Shown: positions 54,397-63,326, counted from the first letter of the stretch. The stretch is DNA of 64,000 bases from Chitinophaga fulva (GCF_012927205.1 NZ_JABBGC010000001.1:1116001-1180000), one strand, 5' to 3'. Numbers and translations: made by a program. The notes: a model not told the origin generated them from the letters alone.

Positions 54397-55449
54397 ATGG
54401 CAACAAAAAAGAAGGTTGCTAGTAAATCGACCCAAAAGGTAGTTCAGGTGAAGAAGGCAGCAGCAAAGGCGACGACTGCAAAGAAGACCGCCAAACCTGC
54501 TCCGGCTAAAAAAGCTGCGTCTGCCGCTCCTAAAAAAGTGGCCGCCGCCAAAAAAGCAGCCGCCAAGCCCGCCAAACCCGCAGCAAAAAAAGCCGTGGTA
54601 GCTAAAGCTGCAGTAAAGAAAACCGCAGCTACCCCAAAAAACGTAATTAAAAAGGCTCCAGCCGCAACAAACAGTAAAACATCGTCCGTCCCGAAAGTTG
54701 CTGTACCTGCAAAAAAGACCGTTAAAAATGAGCCTGCTGTAAAGCAGCAAGTGGTCACCAAAAGTGTTGCCGCTGAAAAAGAGAAACCATTAATTTCTAA
54801 GTCAGAAGAAAAAGAACTTAAAACAATGGCAATAAAGAAAGCAGATACAAAGGAACAAGTTGCTAAGGTGAAAGAATCCCCTAAAAAAGCAGCCGAAAAA
54901 CCTGCGGTAAAGGCAGAGAAATCAGCAAAATCCGAGAAACCCGAGAAAACAGAAAAACCGGAAAAAGCTGAAAAAGCCGAAAAAGCAGAGAAAAAAGGTG
55001 GAAAGCCTTCTCTGGTTGCTTATCAGCCTGAATTTACCAAATCAGTGCTGGACCAGCCGGAAACGGCTTCAGGCCCCCTTTTCAGATATAGTGATGCAGA
55101 CCTGCAGGAGTTCAGGGAATTGATCCAGAAAAAACTGGAGTTCGCCAAAAAAGAACTGGTTTATCTGCAAGGCCTCATTACCCGCAAAGACGAAGCAGGT
55201 ACTGATGATACTGAAAACAAATACATGAGCATGGAAGATGGCAGCGGCTCCCAGGAAAGGGAACAGCTGAACCAGATGGCCAGCCGTCAAATCCAGTTCA
55301 TCGACCACCTGGAAAAAGCCATGATGCGTATCGAAAATAAAACTTACGGCATCTGCCGCGTAACCGGCAAGCTGATAGATAAAGCACGCCTCCGTGCCGT
55401 ACCTCATGCTACGCTGAGCATTGAAGCCAAACTGGCCAAGAGCAAATAA
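54397..55449 (+). CDS. Histone-H1-like tail fused to a DksA/TraR domain with a lost zinc finger
   Basis: A 350-residue protein in two parts. Residues 1 to about 215 are low-complexity, rich in Lys, Ala and Pro (AAAKKAAAKPAKPAAKKA-like repeats, then KSEKPEKTEKPEKAEKAEK), like the tails of bacterial H1-like proteins that bind DNA. Residues about 225-350 are a DksA/TraR-type coiled-coil and finger: LQEFRELIQKKLEFAKKELV, then QIQFIDHLEKAMMRIENKTY. The finger reads GICRVTGKLIDKARLRAVPH and the usual other three cysteines are absent, so it cannot bind zinc in the standard way. A second ATG (54825) in the linker could give a shorter form lacking most of the basic tail. ileS precedes it; lspA, often next in relatives, is not here. 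Confidence 0.82.
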   Translation: MATKKKVASKSTQKVVQVKKAAAKATTAKKTAKPAPAKKAASAAPKKVAAAKKAAAKPAKPAAKKAVVAKAAVKKTAATPKNVIKKAPAATNSKTSSVPKVAVPAKKTVKNEPAVKQQVVTKSVAAEKEKPLISKSEEKELKTMAIKKADTKEQVAKVKESPKKAAEKPAVKAEKSAKSEKPEKTEKPEKAEKAEKAEKKGGKPSLVAYQPEFTKSVLDQPETASGPLFRYSDADLQEFRELIQKKLEFAKKELVYLQGLITRKDEAGTDDTENKYMSMEDGSGSQEREQLNQMASRQIQFIDHLEKAMMRIENKTYGICRVTGKLIDKARLRAVPHATLSIEAKLAKSK

Positions 55450-55462
55450 AAATTATAAGCAT

Positions 55463-55506
55463 AAACGAAAAACGGGATTTGAGTAATCAAATCCCGTTTT
55501 TCGTTT
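55463..55506. terminator. Very strong bidirectional terminator
   Basis: Perfect 20-base arms (55463-55482 and 55487-55506) around a GTAA loop. It ends the ileS-dksA transcript and the convergent GT-HAD gene. Confidence 0.93.
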
Positions 55507-55524
55507 ATGGGTCACTGTCATGAT

Positions 55525-57033
55525 TTAACAGTTTGCTTTCTGCCTGTTGCGCAGCTGCCGCATCGCAAAATACACCAGCCCCGCTCCTGCCAATCCAACA
55601 AGACTGCCTATCCCAATGTTGCGCGCCTGCTTTTTGCTGATGGCGGGCAACCTGAATTTTTTAGAAGGGCTCGCCGGTGCAATATCCAGCAAAGGCGCTA
55701 ATGACAAACCAGTAATAATTTTGTCGGCAACCTTTTCTACATATGCCCGTTGGTACTGTGGACAAAACGCAACACCAATACCCGCTTCGGTCAACAGTTG
55801 GGTGTCCTGTTTACCATCTCCGACATAAATAATATTCTGTGAGTGGATATTATATTGCTCCGCTACATAAGGTAACACAGCACTCTTACAATACTCACCG
55901 TTCTTCAGAAAATAATCAGGCACTGTTAATTCTCCGGTAGCAACGCTGTTGACTAAATGTAGTTTATTGGCCAATACGAAGTCCATTCCCAGCTGATTTT
56001 TGATATGCCGGGCTACCATGCCAAAGCCATCTGTGATGAGGCCACAGGCATATCCTCTCTTCTTCAGTTCCTGCACTACTTCACGGATACCCGGTATCAG
56101 CGGAATAGCATCCGCTACTTCCAGTAATTCTGCAATATTGCGGCCTTCGAAAAGCGCAGCTGTTTGCTCCAGGCGTGTAAGCGTGTCCGTTTCAGTAGCC
56201 ATGATGCGCTGCAGCTCTTCCTCCTGATCAAACGCAATTGCTGCCCATTGCAGATAGTTCTGCGTGAAAACAGCATGGTCCAGATTAAAAATGACCATCT
56301 TCTGTAACTTGTCGATAGATTCAAGAATGGAGTATTCCATCTGTTCCCTGATCAGGTTGATATTGCCCAGTGTTTCCAGGTTTTCCTGCGGAATGTTTTC
56401 TGCTTTGCGTAAAATAGTTCTGGACACTTCGCGCGACATTTTACTCAGCTGCTCCCATGTTTGCATAGCGTTTTCCACCTTGCCGATATTGGCTTCCACA
56501 ATGCGGGCGCCTAACTGGTGCATGTCTATCAGTAAGCCGATATCCACGCCATAATCATTTTCAAATTGTACCCGGGACAACATGGATTTGCGTCCGGCGA
56601 TCATGCCGCTAAGTGGTTGCTGGAAATGAGCGAGGTCAGGATACAGAATACTCAGCAGCGGCTTGGCCACTAATTGTGTGACCCTGCCTGCCTGCCTTTC
56701 AAAGTAGGATTTAACGAAATCAGCTTCGTCGCGTTCGATAGGATCAGTTAATAATTCTACAATGTTATCAGGATAAGTAAGAATATCACCATCAACATAG
56801 GCAATAATTTCGTGCTTGGCAGCCATCATACCTTCCCGCATGGAGATACCCTTCCCCCGCTGGCTGCTGGTAATTACCCGTACCTGCTCTTTCATGGCCT
56901 CTTCCACGGTGTTGTCTGTGGAATTGTCATCTACCACAATAATCTCAATTTTGCGGTTGGTCTTCTTTACGGTCTTTATTACCTGGCGTATGGTAGCCCC
57001 TTCGTTTAATACAGGAATTACGATAGAAATCAT
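55525..57033 (-). CDS. Glycosyltransferase-HAD fusion protein with C-terminal membrane helix
   Basis: A 502-residue fusion. Residues 1 to about 235 are a GT-A fold glycosyltransferase (MISIVIPVLNEGATI; DxD motif in YVDGDI, 81-83). The segment FQQPLSGMIAGRKSM and YGVDIGLLIDMHQLGARI resembles GT81 glucosyl-3-phosphoglycerate synthases. Residues about 245-440 are a HAD domain of the SerB/HAD-IB type: motif II in GLITDGFG, motif III Lys in FLKNGEYCK, and motif IV intact in YVGDGKQD (405-410). Motif I reads VIFNLDHAV: the nucleophilic Asp is Asn250 (codon AAT at 56286-56284), while the second Asp (D252) remains. A C-terminal helix (472-491) anchors it. A glucosylglycerate-type pathway with synthase and phosphatase on one chain is suggested, but the phosphatase would lack its nucleophile. 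Confidence 0.8.
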   Translation of the reverse strand: MISIVIPVLNEGATIRQVIKTVKKTNRKIEIIVVDDNSTDNTVEEAMKEQVRVITSSQRGKGISMREGMMAAKHEIIAYVDGDILTYPDNIVELLTDPIERDEADFVKSYFERQAGRVTQLVAKPLLSILYPDLAHFQQPLSGMIAGRKSMLSRVQFENDYGVDIGLLIDMHQLGARIVEANIGKVENAMQTWEQLSKMSREVSRTILRKAENIPQENLETLGNINLIREQMEYSILESIDKLQKMVIFNLDHAVFTQNYLQWAAIAFDQEEELQRIMATETDTLTRLEQTAALFEGRNIAELLEVADAIPLIPGIREVVQELKKRGYACGLITDGFGMVARHIKNQLGMDFVLANKLHLVNSVATGELTVPDYFLKNGEYCKSAVLPYVAEQYNIHSQNIIYVGDGKQDTQLLTEAGIGVAFCPQYQRAYVEKVADKIITGLSLAPLLDIAPASPSKKFRLPAISKKQARNIGIGSLVGLAGAGLVYFAMRQLRNRQKANC

Positions 57034-57153
57034 AGGAGTTCGCTATGTTAAAAGGTTAAAGAAATAAACATGCTGCAAAGAGCTGGTTGGCATTATCAAA
57101 ATGGATATAACAAAAACAGTACCAAAAGAAACGGGGAGATGCAGGCCAGATAA

Positions 57154-57271
57154 TGATTTGGGGATTTTTTGATTTACGGATTTTTTGATTTTGGCAATTT
57201 TTGATTTAACAACGTGATCCATGTTATTGAATCCCGGAATCAAAAAATCCTGCATCAAAAAATCCGTAAAT
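57154..57271. repeat. A+T-rich fold-back intergenic repeat, family 2 copy 2
   Basis: Left part has several GATTTTTTGATTT-like units (including the 21-base block 57171-57191 shared with 24349-24369); right part has AATCAAAAAATCC twice (near 57238-57250 and 57253-57265) in reverse-complement sense. It can fold into a long hairpin between the GT-HAD and ABC genes. Confidence 0.65.
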
Positions 57272-57275
57272 GAGA

Positions 57276-59108
57276 TTATTTAAACTCTTGCATTTCTACC
57301 AGTTTATGGTAGATGCCTTCACGGGAAAGCAGGTCGTCATGTGTACCACGTTCTTTTATTTCGCCGTGGTCCATAACCACAATTTCATTTGCATGCTGAA
57401 TGGTGCTCAACCGGTGTGCAATGACAATAGTGGTGCGGTTTTGCATCAGTTTGTCGAGCGCGGACTGTACCAGTTTTTCTGACTCTGTGTCAAGTGCAGA
57501 AGTGGCTTCATCCAGTATCAGAATAGGCGGATTCTTAAAAATCGCTCTCGCGATGGTGAGGCGCTGACGCTGGCCACCGCTGAGTTTGAGGCCACGGTCC
57601 CCAATAGAAGTCTCGTATCCGTTTTCCAGGTGTTCAATGAACTCATGCGCATTGGCAATTTTTGCTGCCTGGATAACGGCTTCGCGGTCTGCTTCCGGAT
57701 GGCCGAAAGCAATGTTGTTGAACACCGTGTCATTAAACAGTACAGCTTCCTGTGATACTACACCAATGAGTGCACGCAGATCGTTCAGCCGAAGATCGCG
57801 TACATCGGTACCGTCTATACGAATTGCGCCTTCGTTGACATCATAAAAACGTGGCAGCACATCGGCCATGGTAGATTTACCGGCGCCGCTGCGGCCTACG
57901 AGTGCGGTCACCTGGCCTTTGCGGATAGTCAGGTTGATGTCTTTCAACACATATTGCTGATCGTATTTGAAAGAAACATTGTTGTATTCAATCTTGTCAT
58001 CGAATGTGCTGACAGGCTGTGCATTGTTTTTTTCCTGAACAGCTACCTGTGAATCAAGTATGCCGAAGATGCGCTCGCTGGCTACTATGCCGCGTTGCAT
58101 AGTGGTGATGGCCGTGGAAATATTTTTTGCCGGCTGCAGGATCTGTGAATAGAAAACCAGGTAAGTCATGAAGGTGGCGCCTGTCAGCAGATCGCTGCCA
58201 TGCAATACCATCGTGCCGCCATAAATCAACAGTACTACCACTACCATTACGCCCAGTATTTCTGATACCGGTGAAGCCAGCTCACGCTGGTTAAACATGG
58301 CTTTGCTCACACTAATGAAACGATAGTTGACGTCTCCGAATTTTTTCTGCATGAAAGGCGCTGCAGTGAATGATTGTATGATGCGGACACCACCCAGTGT
58401 TTCCTCTGTCACATTCAGAATTTTACCCAGCAGTTCCTGGCTGAACCAGCCCTTTTGTTTCAGCTTTTTAGAGATGTAGGAAATTAGCAGGCCGGACACC
58501 GGGAAAAAAACGATGGTAAAAAGCGTCAGTTTCACAGACAGGTAGAAAAGAACAGCGAAATAACCGATGATAATGAATGGATCGCGCAACAGGATCTGAA
58601 CGGAGCTCACCACGGAGACTTCGACTTCCTGAACATCGTTGGTCATCACAGACAACAGGTCGCCTTTCTGTTTTTCACTATAATAGCCCAATGACTGTTC
58701 GGTGAATTTTTTATACAGGTTGGTCCGTAACCGGGAAAGCATCGTCATCTTCATCCGGGTTACCACACGGGTGCTCATATAGCGGCCAAGATTGGCAATG
58801 GTGACGCAAATGCCAATTACAGCGCAGACAAAGTACAGTGCGCTTTCTTTAGACCCGCTGGTATTGATAAAATAATAAAAGTAATAGTTAAACAGGTCAA
58901 TGAAATACTTGATGGTAAAGGAAAACACAGGGTGGTTAATTACCTGTGGCTCAGTTGTCACCTGGTCGAAGATCACATTCAGCAGCGGAATCAACATGGC
59001 GAAGTTGACCATGCCGAAAACGATACCTATGATAGTATAAATAACATATTCCGGAACATAATGATGCAGGGGGGTAGCATATCCCAGTAATCGCTTGAAA
59101 GTCTTCAT
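57276..59108 (-). CDS. ABC exporter, MsbA-like half transporter
   Basis: A 610-residue half transporter. Six transmembrane segments fill residues about 20-320. The ATPase domain (about 365-610) has Walker A GRSGAGKSTM, the signature LSGGQRQRLTIARAI, Walker B ILILDEATSALD and the switch His in VIAHRLSTI. The domain order and length fit lipid or lipopolysaccharide exporters (MsbA type) of the ABCB family, although drug exporters look alike. ATG at 59108 is preferred over 59135: a perfect TATTTTTG element ends only one base before 59135, so that codon would precede the transcript. Confidence 0.88.
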   Translation of the reverse strand: MKTFKRLLGYATPLHHYVPEYVIYTIIGIVFGMVNFAMLIPLLNVIFDQVTTEPQVINHPVFSFTIKYFIDLFNYYFYYFINTSGSKESALYFVCAVIGICVTIANLGRYMSTRVVTRMKMTMLSRLRTNLYKKFTEQSLGYYSEKQKGDLLSVMTNDVQEVEVSVVSSVQILLRDPFIIIGYFAVLFYLSVKLTLFTIVFFPVSGLLISYISKKLKQKGWFSQELLGKILNVTEETLGGVRIIQSFTAAPFMQKKFGDVNYRFISVSKAMFNQRELASPVSEILGVMVVVVLLIYGGTMVLHGSDLLTGATFMTYLVFYSQILQPAKNISTAITTMQRGIVASERIFGILDSQVAVQEKNNAQPVSTFDDKIEYNNVSFKYDQQYVLKDINLTIRKGQVTALVGRSGAGKSTMADVLPRFYDVNEGAIRIDGTDVRDLRLNDLRALIGVVSQEAVLFNDTVFNNIAFGHPEADREAVIQAAKIANAHEFIEHLENGYETSIGDRGLKLSGGQRQRLTIARAIFKNPPILILDEATSALDTESEKLVQSALDKLMQNRTTIVIAHRLSTIQHANEIVVMDHGEIKERGTHDDLLSREGIYHKLVEMQEFK

Positions 59109-59136
59109 GCCTGATGCTTGCGTTTTTATTAGCATG

Positions 59137-59144
59137 CAAAAATA
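59137..59144 (-). promoter_or_regulatory. -7 element of the ABC exporter gene
   Basis: TATTTTTG on the minus strand, perfect consensus. A start near 59130 leaves a 22-base leader before the ATG at 59108. Confidence 0.55.
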
Positions 59145-59313
59145 GCATAATTAAGTGACCACCTGCCTGTAAATACGCCCAATCTTTCCCGGAAATGGTT
59201 AATTTCGCGTATAACGGGGCGGTTCGTGGCGGTCCCCTGTTGACAGCATTATATCATAAATATATTATTATTGTGCATGTGTGCTGTTTTGTTAACGATT
59301 AAAACTGAATGCA

Positions 59314-59694
59314 ATGCAGGAAACTAAAAGGCAAAAGCAAATAGGACAATTAATACAGGAGCAGCTGAGTGACGTGTTTCAGCGGATGGGGTTCAATGTA
59401 GTGGAAGGAGGCATGATTTCCATTGCTGCTGTTAAAATGACGCCTGACCTGCTGGAAGCGAAGGTATATCTGAGCATGTTCCAGATAAAATCTCCCAATG
59501 AGATGCTGGAGCGCATCAAAGATAGAATGGGAGAAATCAAAAAGGCGCTGGGATTACGGGTGGGCAAGCAATTGCGCCGGATGCCGGAATTGACTTTTTT
59601 CCTTGATGATACGCTTGACTATGTTTTCAAGATGGAAGAACTTTTCAAGAAAATCAAAGAAGACGATTCTCATATTAAAGGAGATAACCAATAA
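59314..59694 (+). CDS. rbfA: Ribosome-binding factor A
   Basis: RbfA helps the 30S subunit mature, acting on the 5' helix of 16S rRNA. The 126-residue protein is a single KH-like domain of typical length (MQETKRQKQIGQLIQEQLSD start, then VEGGMISIAAVKMTPDLLEA and the LRRMPELTFFLDDTLDY segment near the end). The start ATG at 59314 is the first of the frame. The FtsX-like gene follows after a fold-back repeat, a usual neighbour in Bacteroidota. Confidence 0.93.
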   Translation: MQETKRQKQIGQLIQEQLSDVFQRMGFNVVEGGMISIAAVKMTPDLLEAKVYLSMFQIKSPNEMLERIKDRMGEIKKALGLRVGKQLRRMPELTFFLDDTLDYVFKMEELFKKIKEDDSHIKGDNQ

Positions 59695-59696
59695 TC

Positions 59697-59794
59697 AATG
59701 ACGAATTACGGATTACGAATGACGAATTGTACTTTAGCCCCATGCTGTTGTTGACTTCATCATTCGTAATTCGTCATTCGTCATTCGTAATTCA
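59697..59794. repeat. Fold-back intergenic repeat, family 3
   Basis: Left half is made of ATTACGAATGACGAAT-like units (59699-59729) and the right half of the reverse complement (59759-59793, ATTCGTCATTCGTAATTC). The two halves can form a long imperfect hairpin. It fills the whole spacer between rbfA and the FtsX-like gene. Confidence 0.75.
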
Positions 59795-59800
59795 AAAAAT

Positions 59801-61024
59801 ATGGTTTGGCAGTTTGCTTCCCGTTACTTCAGGGCTAAAAAATCCACTAATGCCATCAACATCATTGCCTGGGTAAGTGTGGCTGCCATCGCGATAGGTA
59901 CCGGAGCGCTGATTGTTATCCTGAGTGTGTTCAACGGGTTTGAAGGTTTGGTGAAATCCCTGTATTCCTCTTTTTATCCGGCTATTAAAATTGTGCCCGC
60001 CAGCGGTAAAACATTGTTGCTTACGCCGGCGCAATTGCAGGCTATCGGGCATACGCCCGGTGTGGCTGCGTATTCCGAAGTGGTAGAGGAAAAAGCGGTG
60101 CTTCGCTACGGGGACGAACCTACGATTGCGGTGCTGAAAGGCGTGGATAGTAGCTACAACCGGGTGGCAGATGTGAAAGGCAATATCGTCCGCGGACGTT
60201 TTGATATCGGAGATGAAGTGGCTTACCGTGCTGTGTTGGGACTGGAGCTGGAAGGCGCGCTGGGTGTGGATGTGGAGCATAGTCTGGTACCGGTGACCGT
60301 ATACGTCCCCCGCCGGAATGTAAATGCGTTTGTTACGCCGGAAGACGCGCTGAACAACGGTGTGCTTTATCCTGCGGGCACCTTTGCCATTCAGCAGGAG
60401 TTCAATAGTAAATACGTCATCACGCATATCAATTTCCTGCGTAGTTTGCTGGACCTGAAACCCAATGAGATGTCGGCCCTGGAATTGGCGGCAATGCCTG
60501 GAGTAAACCAGAATGAGCTAAAAGGCAGGCTGCAGCGGATATTGGGAGCATCTTATAAAGTACAGACCCGGTATGAACAGAATCAGTCTTTATATGCGAT
60601 CATGCAGACAGAAAAATGGGCCGTATATGTGATTCTCAGTTTCATTATGATTATTGCTGCCTTCAACATGATCGGGTCGTTGTATATGCTGGTGATTGAA
60701 AAAGAGAAAGATATCACGATCCTGAAAGCCATGGGTGCCCGTAAGTCGCTGATAATGAGAATATTCCTTACAGAAGGACTGATTATTGCCGGTATAGGCA
60801 CTTTGCTGGGGTTTGTGTTGGGAGGTGGGTTTTGCCTGATACAGCAATATTTCGGGATTATCCGGCTGGAAGGCACTTCGTTTTTGGTGGATACCTATCC
60901 GGTAAGTATGCACCTGGCTGATTTCGTGCTGGTGCTGATCACCATCCTGGTGATTGGGCTGGCTGCCAGCTGGTATCCTGCCCGCCGGGCAGCGGGGGAA
61001 GCTATTTCCCTCAAAGCCACCTGA
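59801..61024 (+). CDS. FtsX/LolE-like ABC transporter permease
   Basis: A 407-residue permease of the FtsX/MacB superfamily. One helix near the N-terminus (about 21-45) is followed by a large periplasmic domain, then three helices at about 272-295, 322-345 and 367-390. The N-terminal MVWQFASRYFRAKKSTNAIN matches the LolC/LolE type that releases lipoproteins from the inner membrane. The matching ATPase (LolD) is not adjacent; it may lie elsewhere. Co-transcription with rbfA is possible through the repeat. Confidence 0.86.
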   Translation: MVWQFASRYFRAKKSTNAINIIAWVSVAAIAIGTGALIVILSVFNGFEGLVKSLYSSFYPAIKIVPASGKTLLLTPAQLQAIGHTPGVAAYSEVVEEKAVLRYGDEPTIAVLKGVDSSYNRVADVKGNIVRGRFDIGDEVAYRAVLGLELEGALGVDVEHSLVPVTVYVPRRNVNAFVTPEDALNNGVLYPAGTFAIQQEFNSKYVITHINFLRSLLDLKPNEMSALELAAMPGVNQNELKGRLQRILGASYKVQTRYEQNQSLYAIMQTEKWAVYVILSFIMIIAAFNMIGSLYMLVIEKEKDITILKAMGARKSLIMRIFLTEGLIIAGIGTLLGFVLGGGFCLIQQYFGIIRLEGTSFLVDTYPVSMHLADFVLVLITILVIGLAASWYPARRAAGEAISLKAT

Positions 61025-61044
61025 TGTTATTTAGATATTTCATT

Positions 61045-61092
61045 AAAAAGAAGAAGCGGGACTTTGATATCAAAGTCCCGCTTCTTCTTTTT
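61045..61092. terminator. Perfect 48-base palindromic terminator
   Basis: 61045-61068 and 61069-61092 are perfect reverse complements centred on GATATC, with A and T tracts outside. It ends the FtsX-like transcript and the convergent transketolase gene. Confidence 0.92.
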
Positions 61093-61152
61093 AATTTTTT
61101 TTGAATACTTAAATAAATAGCTAAGTATCAAAATATGTAAATCTCAAAATGA

Positions 61153-61989
61153 TTAATAGTCGCCGAGTGTTTCTGGCAATTGAGCCAGTGCTTTCGCCAG
61201 TTGTTCATCGCTGGGGGCGATACCATGCCATTCGTGGTGGCCTTCCATGAAGTCTACACCCTGTCCCATCACGGTTTTCATGATGATAGCGATGGGTTTG
61301 CCCTGGCCGGTAAGGCTTTTGGCTTTTTCGAGGGTAGCAACGGTATCGTCCATATCGTTACCGTTCATATGGAGGACGGTCCATCCGAAAGCTTCGAATT
61401 TAGCGCCTACATCGCCGAGGCCGGCCACGGCGTCAGTGGTGCCATCAATCTGCTGACCGTTGAGGTCCACAGTAATGATCAGGTTGTCCACTTTATGGTG
61501 TGGCGCAAACAGCACGGATTCCCAGATTTGTCCTTCTTCCAGTTCACCGTCGCCGTGCAGGCAGAAAACGATGCCTTTATCGTTGTTCAGCTTTTTGCTC
61601 AAAGCTGCACCGATAGCCACGCTCATGCCCTGTCCGAGGGAGCCGGAGGCCATACGTATACCCGGGAGGTGTTCGTGTGTGGTAGGGTGTCCCTGAAGGC
61701 GGGAGTTCAGTTTCCGGAAAGTGGCGAGCTCCGGTACCGGGAAATAACCGGAACGGGCCAACGCGCTATAAAAAACAGGGGAAATGTGCCCATTGGAGAG
61801 GAAAAACAGGTCCTGGTCACGGCCGTCCATGTCAAAAGGTTGGGGAGTATGCTTTAAAACCTTGAAGTATAAGGCAGTAAAGAAATCTGCGCAACCTAAT
61901 GAACCACCGGGGTGGCCACTTTGAACACCATGTACCATTCGTACTATATCTCTTCTGATCTGGCTGGCAATATCCTGAAGCTGTGGCAT
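61153..61989 (-). CDS. Transketolase N-terminal subunit
   Basis: A 278-residue protein covering only the N-terminal, TPP-binding half of transketolase. HGDGELEEGQIWESVLFA with VDLNG forms the GDG...N thiamine diphosphate motif, and GHPGGSLGCADFF is the typical early segment. Split transketolases are common in bacteria, with the C-terminal half encoded next to the N-terminal half. Here the neighbours are a convergent permease and a divergent glycosyltransferase, so the partner must be elsewhere. The start at 61989 gives the canonical N-terminus (MPQLQDIASQIRRDIVRMV); an upstream start at 62151 would overlap the promoter region and adds a Lys/Asn/Phe-rich stretch unlike protein. Confidence 0.9.
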   Translation of the reverse strand: MPQLQDIASQIRRDIVRMVHGVQSGHPGGSLGCADFFTALYFKVLKHTPQPFDMDGRDQDLFFLSNGHISPVFYSALARSGYFPVPELATFRKLNSRLQGHPTTHEHLPGIRMASGSLGQGMSVAIGAALSKKLNNDKGIVFCLHGDGELEEGQIWESVLFAPHHKVDNLIITVDLNGQQIDGTTDAVAGLGDVGAKFEAFGWTVLHMNGNDMDDTVATLEKAKSLTGQGKPIAIIMKTVMGQGVDFMEGHHEWHGIAPSDEQLAKALAQLPETLGDY

Positions 61990-62012
61990 GATAGTTGAGT
62001 GATTTTGTGCCG

Positions 62013-62020
62013 CAAAACTA
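62013..62020 (-). promoter_or_regulatory. -7 element of the transketolase gene
   Basis: TAGTTTTG on the minus strand, perfect TAnnTTTG, 23 bases before the ATG at 61989. It supports the short start. Confidence 0.5.
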
Positions 62021-62126
62021 ATTGATTTCTTAGATTTTGTGGCGTTGAATGTTTGTTTTTGCGGTCTCAAAGTATTAAAATTCCCGATTTTTTTAGTGTT
62101 TCTTTTACATATTTGATTGAAATAAA

Positions 62127-62134
62127 TATCTTTG
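62127..62134 (+). promoter_or_regulatory. -7 element of the MraY/WecA-like gene
   Basis: TATCTTTG, perfect consensus, 19 bases before the ATG at 62154. Divergent from the transketolase promoter; the two elements are about 106 bases apart. Confidence 0.55.
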
Positions 62135-62153
62135 CAAAACTTAAGCCCCACTA

Positions 62154-63290
62154 ATGGAGAATGTTTTAATTGCTACCGTCCTGAGTTTTGTGGTAACCTA
62201 TTTTTCTATTCCGATACTTATCCGAGTAGCGGAATTAAAACACTTGTACGACGAACCAGACGAGAGAAAAACACATAAACAACGCATACCAACGCTCGGA
62301 GGAATTGGCTTTTTCTCTGGGTTTATCATTGCTGCGACGGTGTGTGTCCCTACATTACAGAATTCGCCGTTTCAATATATGATGGCGGCTTTCTTCATTA
62401 TTTTCATGGTGGGCATGAAAGATGATATCGTAGGATTGTCTCCACTTAAGAAACTCATTGGTCAACTCGTTGCTTCTTTTGCCATTATTTATCTGGGCAA
62501 TCTGCAGATTACCGGTATGTATGGCTTCCTGGGTATCACCACCCTCCCTTCCAATATCAGCCTGATGCTGACATATTTCTACTTTGTTGTTGTGATCAAC
62601 GCTTTCAACCTGATTGACGGCGTGGACGGTCATGCCGGCAGCATTGGTTTGTTGGTGAGTGCGGTGCTGGGCGCTTATTTCCTGCATGTTGGTGAAATCA
62701 CCTACGCTGTGCTGGGCTTTGCACTGGCTGGCGGATTGGCAAGCTTCCTGATTTATAATATTTCTCCTGCCCGTATATTCATGGGCGATACCGGTTCCCT
62801 GTTGATTGGTTTGGTGAATGCTGTACTGGTACTTAAATTCATCGAAGTGGCAGGTAACCCGGCCAGCAAAATGCCTATTGGCGCCACACCGGCGGTAGCT
62901 ATTGCTATCTTGATCGTGCCGCTTTTTGATACCCTGCGGGTGTTTTCCGTACGTATGCTCCAGGGCCGCTCTCCTTTTTCAGCGGACCGGAACCATATTC
63001 ACCACTATTTACTGGACCTGCGCCTGGACCACAGACAAACTACCCTGGTATCTGTGAGTGTAAATGCGGTCTTTATCGCGGGGGCTTATTTCCTTCAGGG
63101 GCTGGGCACTACCGTGTTAACGATCGTTGTAGTGGGGGCTGCTACTACCTTTACTGGTATGCTGTATCTGGCCCGTAAGAGAAAGCTGACGCTTAAAACA
63201 GCCACCACGATTGCACAGCCTGCCGCCCAGAATGCTGCTGCGCCTAAAGTGCTTCGGGTTACTACAGGAGGCGTATTACAGGATAAATAG
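62154..63290 (+). CDS. MraY/WecA family glycosyl-1-phosphate transferase
   Basis: A 378-residue integral membrane enzyme with about ten to eleven helices that moves a sugar-1-phosphate onto undecaprenyl phosphate. The catalytic loops are clear: YDEPDERKTHKQRIPTLGG near the N-terminus, MVGMKDDIVGL (the Asp-Asp motif), INAFNLIDGVDG, IFMGDTGSLLIG, and the His-rich loop ADRNHIHHYLLDL. The NAFNLIDGVDG form and the HIHH loop fit WecA/TagO-like GlcNAc-1-phosphate transferases better than MraY. The C-terminus has an Ala-rich cytoplasmic tail. It probably starts an O-antigen, capsule or teichuronic-like polymer pathway; related genes are not adjacent. Confidence 0.9.
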   Translation: MENVLIATVLSFVVTYFSIPILIRVAELKHLYDEPDERKTHKQRIPTLGGIGFFSGFIIAATVCVPTLQNSPFQYMMAAFFIIFMVGMKDDIVGLSPLKKLIGQLVASFAIIYLGNLQITGMYGFLGITTLPSNISLMLTYFYFVVVINAFNLIDGVDGHAGSIGLLVSAVLGAYFLHVGEITYAVLGFALAGGLASFLIYNISPARIFMGDTGSLLIGLVNAVLVLKFIEVAGNPASKMPIGATPAVAIAILIVPLFDTLRVFSVRMLQGRSPFSADRNHIHHYLLDLRLDHRQTTLVSVSVNAVFIAGAYFLQGLGTTVLTIVVVGAATTFTGMLYLARKRKLTLKTATTIAQPAAQNAAAPKVLRVTTGGVLQDK

Positions 63291-63326
63291 CCGGAAAACT
63301 GTTATATCCATTCTTGTATCCGTTAC

